Source: Gammaproteobacteria bacterium (lineage in GTDB: Bacteria > Pseudomonadota > Gammaproteobacteria > Pseudomonadales > Azotimanducaceae). Taken from it: DNA of 64,000 nucleotides. The position numbers were made by a program, and so were the translations under genes. Below the pieces are notes generated by a model, which had not been told where the DNA came from, made no database searches, and saw only the letters and a list, made by a program, of their open reading frames with translations. Shown one piece after another: positions 16,910-25,592 of this stretch (its first letter is position 1; each line of letters opens with the position of its first letter). The stretch lies in NCBI GenBank assembly GCA_021773565.1, contig JAJFJZ010000011.1, positions 1 through 64,000 of the forward strand, given 5' to 3'.

Positions 16910-17578
16910 TCAACCCGGCAGTGCAAACATACAATTGGACATCCATTTGCTCACATTTTTGGTGAGCTCTCTTTGCCCCACGAGTTTCAAATTGTCATTT
17001 GCGATTTCTTTTCTATAACTGGTCTCCCCCATCCATATATCAGACATGCATTTTACTGAACAGGTAAAATAAACATCTACTTCTCGTCCGGGATCCATCG
17101 TGCAAACATCTACCTCATCATTCTGCACAAGAATCCACCAGTTAGGCTGACGTTCAAGATCGGTGAAACAAAAGCGTATGACGGTTTCCCTTCCGGGTAA
17201 TTTCTCAGGTTGAATACTGCGCTGCAGATAGAGAATGAGAAAATTTACATCAAAGTCATTGTCCGAAAGATGATCGCGGGTCCAGCGCATTCCCCAATTA
17301 CCAAGTTCAATAAATATGGGCAATAGCTCTTTGCTGGCATTCGTGGGTAAGTATTCATAGCCTTTCTGCCCTGGTAGTTTTTTCTTCATTAGCAGCCCGT
17401 AATCTACAGCAGAAGTTAGACGCTTGCTGAGAAGGGCCGGGGAGATCATGGCTAAACCCCGTTGCAGCTCATTAAATCTTGTACTTCCCATGAGAATTTC
17501 CCTGAGAATCAGGATCATCCATTTTTCACCAATAATTTCGGTTGCTTTTGCGATGGGACAAAACTGACCAAACTCCAT
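16910..17578 (-). CDS. HxlR-family regulator with extra C-terminal SCP2-like domain
   Basis: A 222-residue regulator. Residues 1-105 form the HxlR winged helix, beginning FGQFCPIAKATEIIGEKW with the conserved Cys7, then LILREILMGSTRFNELQRGL and the SPALLSKRLTSAV recognition helix. Residues ~110-220 add a second domain (VIRFCFTDLERQPNWWILV, DVCTMDPGREVDVYFTCSV) that resembles the sterol-carrier/SCP2-like ligand pocket found behind some HxlR domains. Together they suggest small hydrophobic ligand sensing. The ribosome site AGGAGCAAGGAC precedes the ATG. It diverges from an AhpD-like gene across a region with a palindrome at 17614-17632. Confidence 0.88.
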   Translation of the reverse strand: MEFGQFCPIAKATEIIGEKWMILILREILMGSTRFNELQRGLAMISPALLSKRLTSAVDYGLLMKKKLPGQKGYEYLPTNASKELLPIFIELGNWGMRWTRDHLSDNDFDVNFLILYLQRSIQPEKLPGRETVIRFCFTDLERQPNWWILVQNDEVDVCTMDPGREVDVYFTCSVKCMSDIWMGETSYRKEIANDNLKLVGQRELTKNVSKWMSNCMFALPG

Positions 17579-17613
17579 GTCCTTGCTCCTGACAAAAATG
17601 ATAAGGAAAGTAT

Positions 17614-17632
17614 AACTATATAAAGCATAGTT
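17614..17632. promoter_or_regulatory. Palindrome AACTAT-N7-ATAGTT between HxlR and AhpD-like genes
   Basis: A perfect 6-base inverted repeat with a 7-base spacer, 35 bases from the HxlR start and 108 from the AhpD-like start. It has the same geometry as the operators at 16226-16271 but a different half-site, as expected for a second HxlR regulator with its own specificity. Confidence 0.6.
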
Positions 17633-17740
17633 TATAACTTCACTTTCTGTAGTTGGCTACTATGGATTGTGAAGTAGTTTACTTCCAGCATTTCTTACAT
17701 CCTGTACTGGCATTACCCAATCATTGGACAGGAGAAAATA

Positions 17741-18316
17741 ATGACTACTTTTACTATACATACCCCGGAAACAGCACCTGGTTGTTCTGCAGACGTTCTA
17801 AAAAGTGTGGAGGAAAACGTGGGGTTTATCCCCAATGTTTTTGCCACAGTTGCGGAGTCAGACGCAGCCTTGACGGGCCTTGCGAATCTGGGTGCGGCTT
17901 TTGCTTCGTCTACTTTTACCAGCGAAGAACAACAGGTTATCCAACTGGCTGTTAGTACGGAAAATGGGTGCGTCTACTGTGTATCCGGGCATACAGCCTT
18001 TGCGCAGATACTGAATATTTCGGACGCTGTTATTTCCTCTCTAAGGGAGAAAACAACAGTGCCAGATGAGCGCCTGGAAGCACTGGGGAAACTGGTGCGT
18101 AGTCTGGTCCAAAAGCGTGGCCATGTGGAGCGAAACGAAATTGATGAATTTCTGGCAGCGGGTTTCACGCGAGCGCAATTCATCGAGGTGATACTGGGAA
18201 TAAGCCTTAAGACGTTCAGCAACTATGCAAGTATTGCGTTGAACATTTCTCTGGATGAAGAGTTTGAAAAATATGCCTGGCGACCCGCGGCAGAGCCCGG
18301 GGAAGTTGCGGCATAG
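17741..18316 (+). CDS. AhpD-like / CMD-family peroxidase-related protein
   Basis: A 191-residue member of the alkylhydroperoxidase AhpD-like group. The redox motif is CVYCVSGHTAF, a Cys-x2-Cys-x3-His, after the conserved EEQQVIQLAVSTENG helix. SADVLKSVEENVGFIPNVFA is the family N-terminus. Such proteins reduce peroxides or act as disulfide relays. It is divergent from an HxlR-SCP2-like regulator, and followed 94 bases later by a methyltransferase gene on the same strand, which may be cotranscribed. Confidence 0.9.
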   Translation: MTTFTIHTPETAPGCSADVLKSVEENVGFIPNVFATVAESDAALTGLANLGAAFASSTFTSEEQQVIQLAVSTENGCVYCVSGHTAFAQILNISDAVISSLREKTTVPDERLEALGKLVRSLVQKRGHVERNEIDEFLAAGFTRAQFIEVILGISLKTFSNYASIALNISLDEEFEKYAWRPAAEPGEVAA

Positions 18317-18410
18317 TGCCCCTAAATAATTCGCTGCTTCATATGTGCATTCTATTGGAGCAGCGAATTCCTTTCCAATAGACCAACAACATACTACAGA
18401 GATTACTAAT

Positions 18411-19457
18411 ATGAGAAATACAGAAGAATTTGCAGGACAGGTTGTCAGCGATATAGCGGCAACTTTTTCAGGTGTAATGAGCAATATTGGCCATAAGCTT
18501 GGTTTGTACAAGGCGATGGCAGGAGCGGGTGTCATGACTTCTCAGTTATTGGCTGACAAAACCAATACCCATGAGCGTTACATTAGAGAGTGGCTTAATA
18601 ACCAGGTAGCGGGTGGCTACGTTGTCTATAACAAAGAAAACAATTCCTATGTACTTCCAGATGAACATATACCAGTTCTTGTGGATGAGGAGAGCCCCAT
18701 GTTTCTTCTCCCGGCTTTGGATGTCGCTTCCTCTTTATGGCTGGATGAAGATAAGGTGAAAGCCGTGTTTCTCTCCGGAGAAGGAATAGCGTGGTCTGAA
18801 CATCATCATCGCTTGTTCTGTGGCAGCGAGGCATTGTTTCGCCCAGGGTACAAGGCCCATCTTACAGGTGGCTGGATTCAAGCGCTTGATGGCATGGAAG
18901 AAAAGCTTGAGGCTGGAGCAAAGGTGGCTGACATTGGATGCGGCCATGGCGCGTCAACGATTGTTTTAGCGCAGAGCTATCAGCATTCAAGGTTTTTTGG
19001 TATTGATAATCATGATGAGTCGATTGTTATCGCGAGGGCAAACGCTAAAGAAGCTGGAGTGAATGCAAATATCAAATTTCATACCGCGGGAGCAAAAGAG
19101 TACACCGAGTCCGGGTTTGATTTGATCTGCTTCATGGATTGTCTGCACGATATGGGAGATCCCGTAGGGGCTGCGCGTCACGCGCTGAAGAGATTGAAAA
19201 AGAATGGGTCCGTACTTTTAGTTGAACCCGCAGCAGGTGATTCGATCCACGAAAATATCAATCCCGTTAGTCGACTTTACTATGCAGCTTCAACAGCGGT
19301 TTGCACGCCTTGTTCTTTGTCACAGGAAGTTGGACTTGCGCTCGGTGCACAGGCGGGTGAAAAAAGGCTCTCTGAAATTATGCAAGCGGCCGGGTTTGGC
19401 AGCGTGCGCCGTGTCGCAGAGACCGCGTTCAATATTGTTCTTGAGGCACAAGCCTGA
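18411..19457 (+). CDS. SAM-dependent methyltransferase with N-terminal winged-helix domain
   Basis: A 348-residue class I methyltransferase. Residues 1-~100 (FAGQVVSDIAATFSGVMSNI, YIREWLNNQVAGGYV) form the winged-helix dimerisation part seen in small-molecule O-methyltransferases. The SAM site is VADIGCGHGASTIVLAQ, followed by an acidic residue in FFGIDNHDE and the post-I motif FDLICFMDCLHDMG. The ATG at 18411 is preferred over a GTG 66 bases upstream because homologous residues begin there, though the ribosome site is weak. The last 29 bases overlap the convergent sugar dehydrogenase gene. Substrate unknown. Confidence 0.88.
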   Translation: MRNTEEFAGQVVSDIAATFSGVMSNIGHKLGLYKAMAGAGVMTSQLLADKTNTHERYIREWLNNQVAGGYVVYNKENNSYVLPDEHIPVLVDEESPMFLLPALDVASSLWLDEDKVKAVFLSGEGIAWSEHHHRLFCGSEALFRPGYKAHLTGGWIQALDGMEEKLEAGAKVADIGCGHGASTIVLAQSYQHSRFFGIDNHDESIVIARANAKEAGVNANIKFHTAGAKEYTESGFDLICFMDCLHDMGDPVGAARHALKRLKKNGSVLLVEPAAGDSIHENINPVSRLYYAASTAVCTPCSLSQEVGLALGAQAGEKRLSEIMQAAGFGSVRRVAETAFNIVLEAQA

Positions 19458-20988
19458 TTATGGAGCTTCCCACTTTATTCTCCAGCAGCAGATACAGCAG
19501 ACCATCAAAGCCAACTTCAATATCGCGAATGCGTGGAAGGTTTTTGATGAGCGTTTCGCGGTGCACCAGTTTGTTCCCATCAAAAACCATGCGAAAGAGT
19601 GAGCCGCCCTTAAGAGAACCAATTAACACATTGTCTTTCCATCCGGGAAAACCGTCTCCCGAATAGATAACAAAACTGGATATTGCCGGGGAGGGGGTTA
19701 TGTCAACGAGCGTATGTTCCACCTCAGATTCATCAAATTCGGTTGCGGTAATCTTATGCCGCTCAACCCGCGTGGTGGCATATTCAAGTCCCATTGAGTA
19801 GTAGGGCCAGCCGTAGTTTCGACCGGGCAGTAGCTCGTTTAGCTCATCGCCGCCGCGTGGGCCCATCTCTGAATTCCACACCTTCTTACGTAATGGATTC
19901 CACTCCAGTCCCTGCGGGCTACGGTGCCCATAGGTCCAGATGCTCCTGCGGATGAATTCATTGTCCTTCTCGTCCCCAACGGGATTTACGACGAAGGGGT
20001 TGTCGAGCGGTATTGCACCATCATCACGCACGCGGTGAATCTTGCCATAGGGTATAGACAGATCCTGTGGGGTGGTATCCTCAAAGCCGTCCGCAGACTT
20101 GATACCTACAGAAATATATACGTGACCCGAGTCATCAAAAGCGATACGTCCGCCTGCGCCGGTATCGGGTGTTGATGAGTAAAACTCAAGTGGCGCCTGC
20201 CAGATGGTCTGCACGTCCACCCATTTGCCGTTAACAATATGCCCGCGATCCAGGCGATTCATTGACGGCGATGCAGGGGACACAAGTGATGAATCACAAC
20301 GCTCCGCGCAAAGATCGGTATAATGCAAATAGACCCATCCGTTATTCTCATAGTCTGGATGAATGGCCACATCCAACAACCATCCTGAACCGTACTGAAC
20401 ACCCATGACGTCAATCGAACTGCCTGTCTGTGGTGTGCCTTCGATAAGCTCCGATTGAACGCCATCACTTGATACGATTGAGAGCCCGCGTTCCTTTTCT
20501 GTTACGAGTAGCGATCCATCGGGTAAGGGCTCTATGGAGAAGATTAGTGGGTCGAGACCATCAACGACAGTCTCTATTGTAAAGTTGTGTTCCTCGCTAA
20601 TTTGCACATCTTCCGGAATATCAACATCTCTGTCGAACTGAAATTTTGTGAAGCGCTGTCCCATGCGTCGCTCACCCACATAGATTGCCAGGCCCTTGAT
20701 TTCAATATCATTAAGTTTTTTTGAAACAACAGCATGGTCGAATACGTGTGCACCCTTTATGCTCTCCTGCAATGCGGTAATGCTATCCCCTCCGCTGAGA
20801 ACTGTGCCCAGCAGGCCCAGTGCCATTTCCGTGCCCTGCAGTTCGTTCCCGTGGCACTGAGCGCAATTGTTAGCATACATATCCACATACGGATCAAGTT
20901 CTGCAATGTTAAGCAGGTACCAGATGACACCGCCGCCACCAAATAACAGAACACCAACCACAATGATGAGAATTTTCAACCAGGACAT
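19429..20988 (-). CDS. Membrane-anchored cytochrome c - glucose/sorbosone dehydrogenase-like fusion
   Basis: A 519-residue protein. An N-terminal helix (residues ~5-27) anchors it; immediately after is a heme-c site CAQCHGNEL (Cys42, Cys45, His46) in a short cytochrome domain. From ~130 onward it is a six-bladed beta-propeller of the PQQ-type aldose sugar/sorbosone dehydrogenase class: PLPDGSLLVTEKERGL, VAIHPDYENNGWVYLHYTDL, YGHRSPQGLEWNP, MGPRGGDELNELLPGRNYGWP. In the family PQQ oxidises sugars in the periplasm, and here the fused heme could take the electrons directly. No PQQ synthesis genes are in the window. Confidence 0.9.
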   Translation of the reverse strand: MSWLKILIIVVGVLLFGGGGVIWYLLNIAELDPYVDMYANNCAQCHGNELQGTEMALGLLGTVLSGGDSITALQESIKGAHVFDHAVVSKKLNDIEIKGLAIYVGERRMGQRFTKFQFDRDVDIPEDVQISEEHNFTIETVVDGLDPLIFSIEPLPDGSLLVTEKERGLSIVSSDGVQSELIEGTPQTGSSIDVMGVQYGSGWLLDVAIHPDYENNGWVYLHYTDLCAERCDSSLVSPASPSMNRLDRGHIVNGKWVDVQTIWQAPLEFYSSTPDTGAGGRIAFDDSGHVYISVGIKSADGFEDTTPQDLSIPYGKIHRVRDDGAIPLDNPFVVNPVGDEKDNEFIRRSIWTYGHRSPQGLEWNPLRKKVWNSEMGPRGGDELNELLPGRNYGWPYYSMGLEYATTRVERHKITATEFDESEVEHTLVDITPSPAISSFVIYSGDGFPGWKDNVLIGSLKGGSLFRMVFDGNKLVHRETLIKNLPRIRDIEVGFDGLLYLLLENKVGSSIIRLVPQEQY

Positions 20989-21061
20989 GAATTTGAACCT
21001 TGAAATAATATTGAAACGTTATACCCGATATATGTCCAAAGTGCCAAATTCCGCGCCCAAG

Positions 21062-22396
21062 TTAACCCACGACTATATGTGCACCCACTATCAGTACCGG
21101 CGTTACGATCACAGTTCTTAGCAGAAAGATTATTACCAGTTCCGTAAAACTGATGGGCAGGCTTGATCTCAGGATAATGACTCCAACTTCTGACATGAAA
21201 ATGATCTGGCAGACGGATAAGCCCGCCAATACAAAGCTTGTTACCTGGCTATCAATACTTGCTGCCGCGATGGCTGGCATATACTGATCCAGAAAGCCGG
21301 AAAACAACCCTGGCGCCGCTGCAGCAGCCTCGGGCAATTGACCGAGTTCCAAAATTATTACGAAGGGAAAGGACAACCAGGTAAATATGGGTGTGTGAAA
21401 GGTTAACAAGGCTGCGATCGTTGCCAGGGCCATGGCGGCGGTTATGACAGAAAACACAAAAAACATCAGGTTTGTAATTCCAGTAGCGAAGAATTGCCGG
21501 ACACCCGGTGCTGTCCTGGTGCGTTCGATCGCCCGATCCCAGGCTTCAGTCAAAAGCGATTGTGAATGCCAGGGTATGTGGTTGGCATCTTCCCCCAAAC
21601 CTGCGACATAAGAATCGCGTTTGCGCGACAATGGCGGCAGCCTGGGAGTAATCAGGGCGGCGACGAGGCAGGCCAAAACTACAAAGGCATACCAGGCAAT
21701 AAACAGTTCCTGTATGCCAGCGACAGTTGCAACGGCGATGCTGAACGGAAGCGACACGACCGAAAAATTTGTTGCGATTACGCTTGCCTGTCGGGCCGTG
21801 TAGTTACCACGTTCATACTGGCCGATAGTAATCAACAAGCCAATCGATGCTGCACCGACAAAAGATGCGATTGAGTCGATGGCTGCACGTCCAGGCAAAC
21901 GAAACCACTTTTTAAATGTCGGACCGGCCAAAGTGCCTACAAACTCCATCAGGCCGAAGTCAGTTATTAATGGCAACAACAGGCATGCACCGATGTATAC
22001 CGACAGAACGTTAACCGCGATGTCGACAAACACCGCCCCACCCACGCTTTCTGATTTTAACAATTCGGGCCCGAACTGAAACAGGTAAATTAGCCCGAAT
22101 AGTGTGCCTAGCAGTCTTAGAACTACCCAGATTACAGGCACGTTGAACAACTCTCTCAATCGCTCGTGCTTCTGAATCCAGCCTACTCGTAAAGTCGTTC
22201 CCATCAATGTCAGAATGCTGGTGGTCATCATCAGCGACACCACAATGTGCAGACCGTAGTCGCCCATCAGGCTCTTGATCCATTGGGTAACAATGCTGAT
22301 TCCGATCGTGTAATGACCGTCCCATAAAACCGGCGTAAGAAATATCAATATGCCGAGCGAGGATGGCAGCAGGAATAGTAGTTTTTTCCTATCCAT
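21062..22396 (-). CDS. YjiH-like membrane protein with nucleoside-recognition (Gate) domains
   Basis: A polytopic protein of ~444 residues with about ten membrane helices. The opening LLFLLPSSLGILIFLTPVLW and inner segments such as SFVGAASIGLLITIGQYERG, ATNFSVVSLPFSIAVATVAG and AAASIDSQVTSFVLAGLSVCQIIFMSEVGV (split here) match the YjiH/nucleoside-recognition Gate family, whose transported substrate is not settled. The start is uncertain: an ATG at 22396 and a GTG at 22435 are both in frame and neither has a convincing ribosome site; the ATG places the first helix normally. Confidence 0.8.
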   Translation of the reverse strand: MDRKKLLFLLPSSLGILIFLTPVLWDGHYTIGISIVTQWIKSLMGDYGLHIVVSLMMTTSILTLMGTTLRVGWIQKHERLRELFNVPVIWVVLRLLGTLFGLIYLFQFGPELLKSESVGGAVFVDIAVNVLSVYIGACLLLPLITDFGLMEFVGTLAGPTFKKWFRLPGRAAIDSIASFVGAASIGLLITIGQYERGNYTARQASVIATNFSVVSLPFSIAVATVAGIQELFIAWYAFVVLACLVAALITPRLPPLSRKRDSYVAGLGEDANHIPWHSQSLLTEAWDRAIERTRTAPGVRQFFATGITNLMFFVFSVITAAMALATIAALLTFHTPIFTWLSFPFVIILELGQLPEAAAAAPGLFSGFLDQYMPAIAAASIDSQVTSFVLAGLSVCQIIFMSEVGVIILRSSLPISFTELVIIFLLRTVIVTPVLIVGAHIVVG

Positions 22397-22477
22397 TGTT
22401 AACGGTACGTATTTTTTTCGTGCTGTTATGGGCACATGAGGGTCGTTCGTATTGTTTCGACGTTAACGGCGGGTTAC

Positions 22478-22927
22478 TCATTGAGGTTGTTGCAAAGGGT
22501 CTGCCCAACAGTTTTCAACGAACTCCACAAAACTGGCCGCCAGAGCAGTATTGTGATCGTTCCAATTCGTAGCAAATCGCATTGCGCCACCGGTACCACT
22601 TGTACAAATCAATCTGTTATACAGGGTCCAATCCTCATCGTTGAGTGTTCCGCGACGCCATTGCAGGTAGGCATTCTGCATTCTTAGCCAGCGAGCCCGG
22701 CTGATTAGAAAAAACCGAACACGGTCAATTTCGTTTAAGCCGTCCGGATTGCTCGAGGCCTCCAGCCAGATACGGGACAATTCGTGGTCTGAGGCAATCA
22801 GCAATAAAAACTCAGTTGAGGCATCGGTCTGGTTTTGTAAACTCGATGCTTGTATTGCTTCGGTATTCTGTCTGAGTTCGAGACCCACAAATACGAGCCC
22901 GATTAGCACTGCGGCTGCGCCGATCAA
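22478..22927 (-). CDS. Small membrane-anchored protein of unknown function
   Basis: A ~149-residue protein with one N-terminal helix (IGAAAVLIGLVFVGLELRQN) and a soluble helical remainder with conserved-looking FFLISRARWLRMQNAYLQW and WTLYNRLI. Marine gammaproteobacterial genomes contain many such proteins with this opening; I know no function. The TTG at 22927 is the first recognised start, but the open frame runs a further ~40 bases to a CTG, and LKTNKNRSFLDLIGAAAVL would give a better positively charged membrane N-terminus, so the true start may be upstream. Confidence 0.7.
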   Translation of the reverse strand: MIGAAAVLIGLVFVGLELRQNTEAIQASSLQNQTDASTEFLLLIASDHELSRIWLEASSNPDGLNEIDRVRFFLISRARWLRMQNAYLQWRRGTLNDEDWTLYNRLICTSGTGGAMRFATNWNDHNTALAASFVEFVENCWADPLQQPQ

Positions 22928-23147
22928 GTCCAGGAAGCTTCTGTTTTTATTGGTTTTCAGTTTGCTCTTGCTCCATTTTCGATATGTTATTCACGACGTA
23001 GTTTACCTTCCCGGGATGTGAGAAGCGCGTGAAATAGCGATGTAATCCGCGAGAGTCTCTCCTCCAACTATCAAGATTTGACGGATCGGCCACCGATTGC
23101 GAGAGAGTATGGCTTGTAATAGGACCCAATCTTAATACTATTGAAGC

Positions 23148-23465
23148 ATGATGAGATCGCGACTTTATCGACAAAGTATTGGCGGCAGCCCACGGTGGCT
23201 ATTGGCACCCTTGCTGGTATGCGCATTGGTACTATTTACCTATACCCAAAACCTCGGTCTTGGTCACTATCATGGCGATTCCAGTTTTGACATAAGCTGT
23301 GTTACTTGTGGACATTCTGCGAATACACCGATTGCCTACTCGACTGAAATAACCGGCCTGCCAGATTTTGGTTGTAACTTTGTTTTCATCGATAGTGAGG
23401 ACGTTTGGCAGCCTCTCACCTCTCCCGCGGCCTACAAAAACCGTGCACCCCCTCTTCTAGCCTGA
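23148..23465 (+). CDS. Small secreted or membrane-anchored His/Cys protein, function unknown
   Basis: A 105-residue protein with a hydrophobic signal/anchor (WLLAPLLVCALVLFTYTQN). The mature part has a compact metal-ligand-like cluster GLGHYHGDSSFDIS then CVTCGHS, that is His-x-His followed by Cys-x2-Cys-x-His, and a further lone Cys. This resembles DUF2946-like small envelope proteins only in layout. Downstream is a hairpin and the remnant of a secreted or outer-membrane protein gene on the same strand, so it may once have been the first gene of a metal-uptake operon. Confidence that it is coding is moderate. Confidence 0.6.
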   Translation: MMRSRLYRQSIGGSPRWLLAPLLVCALVLFTYTQNLGLGHYHGDSSFDISCVTCGHSANTPIAYSTEITGLPDFGCNFVFIDSEDVWQPLTSPAAYKNRAPPLLA

Positions 23466-23487
23466 CAACGCAATAACTAATGTTGCT

Positions 23488-23503
23488 GTTCGCGAAAGCG
23501 AAC
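23488..23503 (+). terminator. GTTCGC-GAAA-GCGAAC hairpin
   Basis: A perfect 6-base stem with a stable GAAA tetraloop, 22 bases past the stop of the small His/Cys protein and 28 bases before the ATG of the signal-peptide remnant. No U-run follows, so it could be an attenuator or mRNA-stabilising element instead of a terminator. Confidence 0.4.
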
Positions 23504-23531
23504 TCGCTCGTTAACCCGTCAGGAGAAAAAA

Positions 23532-23603
23532 ATGAATACATTGTGGTTGAAGCGCACGTGCTGTTTTGGCGCGCTGGCGGTTGCTTTGGTTAATAGTGCC
23601 TAA
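23532..23603 (+). pseudogene. Orphan signal peptide: 5' remnant of an exported protein gene
   Basis: A 23-codon ORF with a perfect ribosome site (AGGAG, six bases from ATG) that encodes only a Sec signal, MNTLWLKRTCCFGALAVALV plus NSA, and then stops. The start signals are those of a full gene, for instance an outer-membrane receptor, but nothing follows. It overlaps by 14 bases the also-truncated 3' end of the sugar isomerase gene, marking a deletion junction. Confidence 0.65.
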
Positions 23604-24348
23604 GACCAGTTCCCGCCGAGAACATTGCAGGAAAATCGATGTTGCCCTGCCCTACATCCACCATCTCACCGGCAGCATTGCGATCCTTCACATGACAAAG
23701 TGGAAAGCGTTCCGGATCAGCATGCAGGTACGCTATCGGATCAACACCTGCATGGACCGCCCAGAACAGGTCAAGTTCAAATCGCACAAATTCAGCATCA
23801 CACTCGCGCAATAGTAAATTATAGGGTAACTCGCCGCCCATCGGTTGAAACTCAAAATCGTGGTTGTGATAACACAGTTGCACACCCGCCCTGGTACAGC
23901 GCTCACCAAAGCGGTTGAGCGTTTCGATCACCTGGGCATATCCGCTCACGGTGCGTTGTTCGGGCGCCAGCCAGGGTAAGACAAGGTACTTATACCCAAC
24001 TGTTTCTGCTGTTGCCAGAAGAGCGTCGGGCTGTTCGGCCATTTGGTTCAACAATACGTGTGCCGATGGCGCGGTTAAGCCGGTGTTTCCAAGTGCTGTT
24101 GAGAACTGCTCCGCACTTAAATCGCCGGTTCCGGCGGTCTCTACTTCCAGATATCCTGCCTCGGCAACCGCTGCCAGAGTTGCACTCACATCTTTGGCCA
24201 TCGCATCGCGTACCGTGTAAAGCTGCAAGCCGATCCGCTCAATTTTACGCAAGGTGGTAGCCATAAGTTTAGGCGCCATCGCAAGGCCCGCCCCGACCCC
24301 AACCACTGTGCCGAGCAAAGTAAAACACTCTCTGCGTCTTAATATCAT
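23590..24348 (-). CDS. Exported sugar phosphate isomerase/epimerase (AP endonuclease 2 fold), C-terminally truncated
   Basis: A 252-residue TIM-barrel protein of the xylose-isomerase-like/AP-endonuclease-2 group with a twin-Arg-like or Sec signal (ILRRRECFTLLGTVVGVGAG). Core motifs: RIGLQLYTVRDAMAKD, YLEVETAGTGDLS, VQLCYHNHDFEFQP (metal ligands), FELDLFWAVHAGVDPIAYL and FPLCHVKDRNAAGEMVDVGQ. The chain stops at FSAGTGLRHY, where homologues normally continue with a Glu/His-Asp-containing strand and a final helix of about 25 residues. The loss coincides with the 5' remnant of another gene. Activity may be impaired. The start codon overlaps the upstream MFS gene stop by 4 bases. Confidence 0.85.
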   Translation of the reverse strand: MILRRRECFTLLGTVVGVGAGLAMAPKLMATTLRKIERIGLQLYTVRDAMAKDVSATLAAVAEAGYLEVETAGTGDLSAEQFSTALGNTGLTAPSAHVLLNQMAEQPDALLATAETVGYKYLVLPWLAPEQRTVSGYAQVIETLNRFGERCTRAGVQLCYHNHDFEFQPMGGELPYNLLLRECDAEFVRFELDLFWAVHAGVDPIAYLHADPERFPLCHVKDRNAAGEMVDVGQGNIDFPAMFSAGTGLRHY

Positions 24349-25592
24349 TTGCTTGCTCCTGCATTAGCTACACCTGTATCCGATTCCCCGGGAGTTGTAT
24401 CATGAAAAACAAAAGAGAATACGATGGCGATTACAGCAGCAAAGATACAGGGTATCAACCAGATGGTCTGCCAGTCGTGACCATCTTCAATTACGTAGGC
24501 ATCCACCACAATTCCCGCTACATAAGTTCCAATCGCCATGCCAGCACCATAGGTCAGCAATGTAATAAAACCCTGGGCGCTGGCGCGAATCTCCTTACTG
24601 GCTCGTTGATCGATATAAATCTGCCCGGTGACGAAGAAAAAGTCGTAGCAAACTCCGTGTAAGAGAATGCCCAGATATAACATTCCCACAAGATCTATAG
24701 AGCCGTAAGCAAATAGGCCGTAACGCAACACCCAGGCCAGCATGCCCACCAACAGCATCCATTTCACACCCAGGCGCAGAAAGAAAAAGGGCATCGCCAC
24801 CATAAAAACTGCTTCTGACATTTGGCCCAGCGTCATTTTTGCAGCTACGCCCTGCATGCCCAATTCATTGAGGTACAGGTTTGCAAAGCTGTAGTAAAAG
24901 GCCAGAGGAATGCAAATGAGCAAAGAACTAATTGCAAACACTGCAAACGAGCGCTCCTTTAGCAGGGACAATGCTTCAATTCCGACAATATCACCTATGG
25001 TCACGCGCTTGCCTTTACCTGCTGGTGGTGTGTGTGGCAACGTGAAGCAATAAAAACCCAACATTACCGAACAGCCGGCAGCCAATATCATCGGTAAATT
25101 TGTCGTTTCTACATTCGCCGCATTACCTGCCAGTACGAAGGTGATAGAGAGGCCCGCAAAAATCCAGCCGATGGTGCCCCAAACCCGCACTCTGGGAAAC
25201 TGCGCATCCGGTTTCTCCATCTGGGCAAAACCGATACTGTTTGCCAAAGCAAGGGTAGACATATAACAGGCGTTGTAGACCAACAGCCACAGGATGATCT
25301 CGTTGGCCTGGCTTAAGCTAGACACGTAATACAACACAAGCGCGCCAAATAGATGCATGACCGCAATCACTTTTTCAGAGGCGAAAAATCGATCCGCAAT
25401 CATGCCGACAAAAAACGGCGCAATAATGGCGCCGATGTTATTGGTTAGATACGCCCTGCCTATGTCTGTGGCGCTAAATCCCAGGCTGTTCAAATAAGTG
25501 CCGAGGGTGACAAACCAGGCGCCCCAGACGAAAAACTGGAGGAACATTAAGGCGCTGAGACGAGTATATATAGAAGAAGTCATGCTTTTCAT
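24345..25592 (-). CDS. MFS transporter, nucleoside:H+ symporter (NupG/XapB-like) family
   Basis: A 415-residue permease with twelve predicted helices. The family signature is at the N-terminus, LSALMFLQFFVWGAWFVTLG, with YLTNNIGAIIAPFFVGMIADRFF as the loop 2-3 motif and FPRVRVWGTIGWIFAGLS after helix 4. This group imports nucleosides, but many members beside sugar isomerase/epimerase genes are thought to carry other sugar-containing compounds. The 4-base overlap with the isomerase gene shows they form one operon, so it probably imports the isomerase's substrate or product. The ATG at 25592 is used. Confidence 0.9.
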   Translation of the reverse strand: MKSMTSSIYTRLSALMFLQFFVWGAWFVTLGTYLNSLGFSATDIGRAYLTNNIGAIIAPFFVGMIADRFFASEKVIAVMHLFGALVLYYVSSLSQANEIILWLLVYNACYMSTLALANSIGFAQMEKPDAQFPRVRVWGTIGWIFAGLSITFVLAGNAANVETTNLPMILAAGCSVMLGFYCFTLPHTPPAGKGKRVTIGDIVGIEALSLLKERSFAVFAISSLLICIPLAFYYSFANLYLNELGMQGVAAKMTLGQMSEAVFMVAMPFFFLRLGVKWMLLVGMLAWVLRYGLFAYGSIDLVGMLYLGILLHGVCYDFFFVTGQIYIDQRASKEIRASAQGFITLLTYGAGMAIGTYVAGIVVDAYVIEDGHDWQTIWLIPCIFAAVIAIVFSFVFHDTTPGESDTGVANAGASK

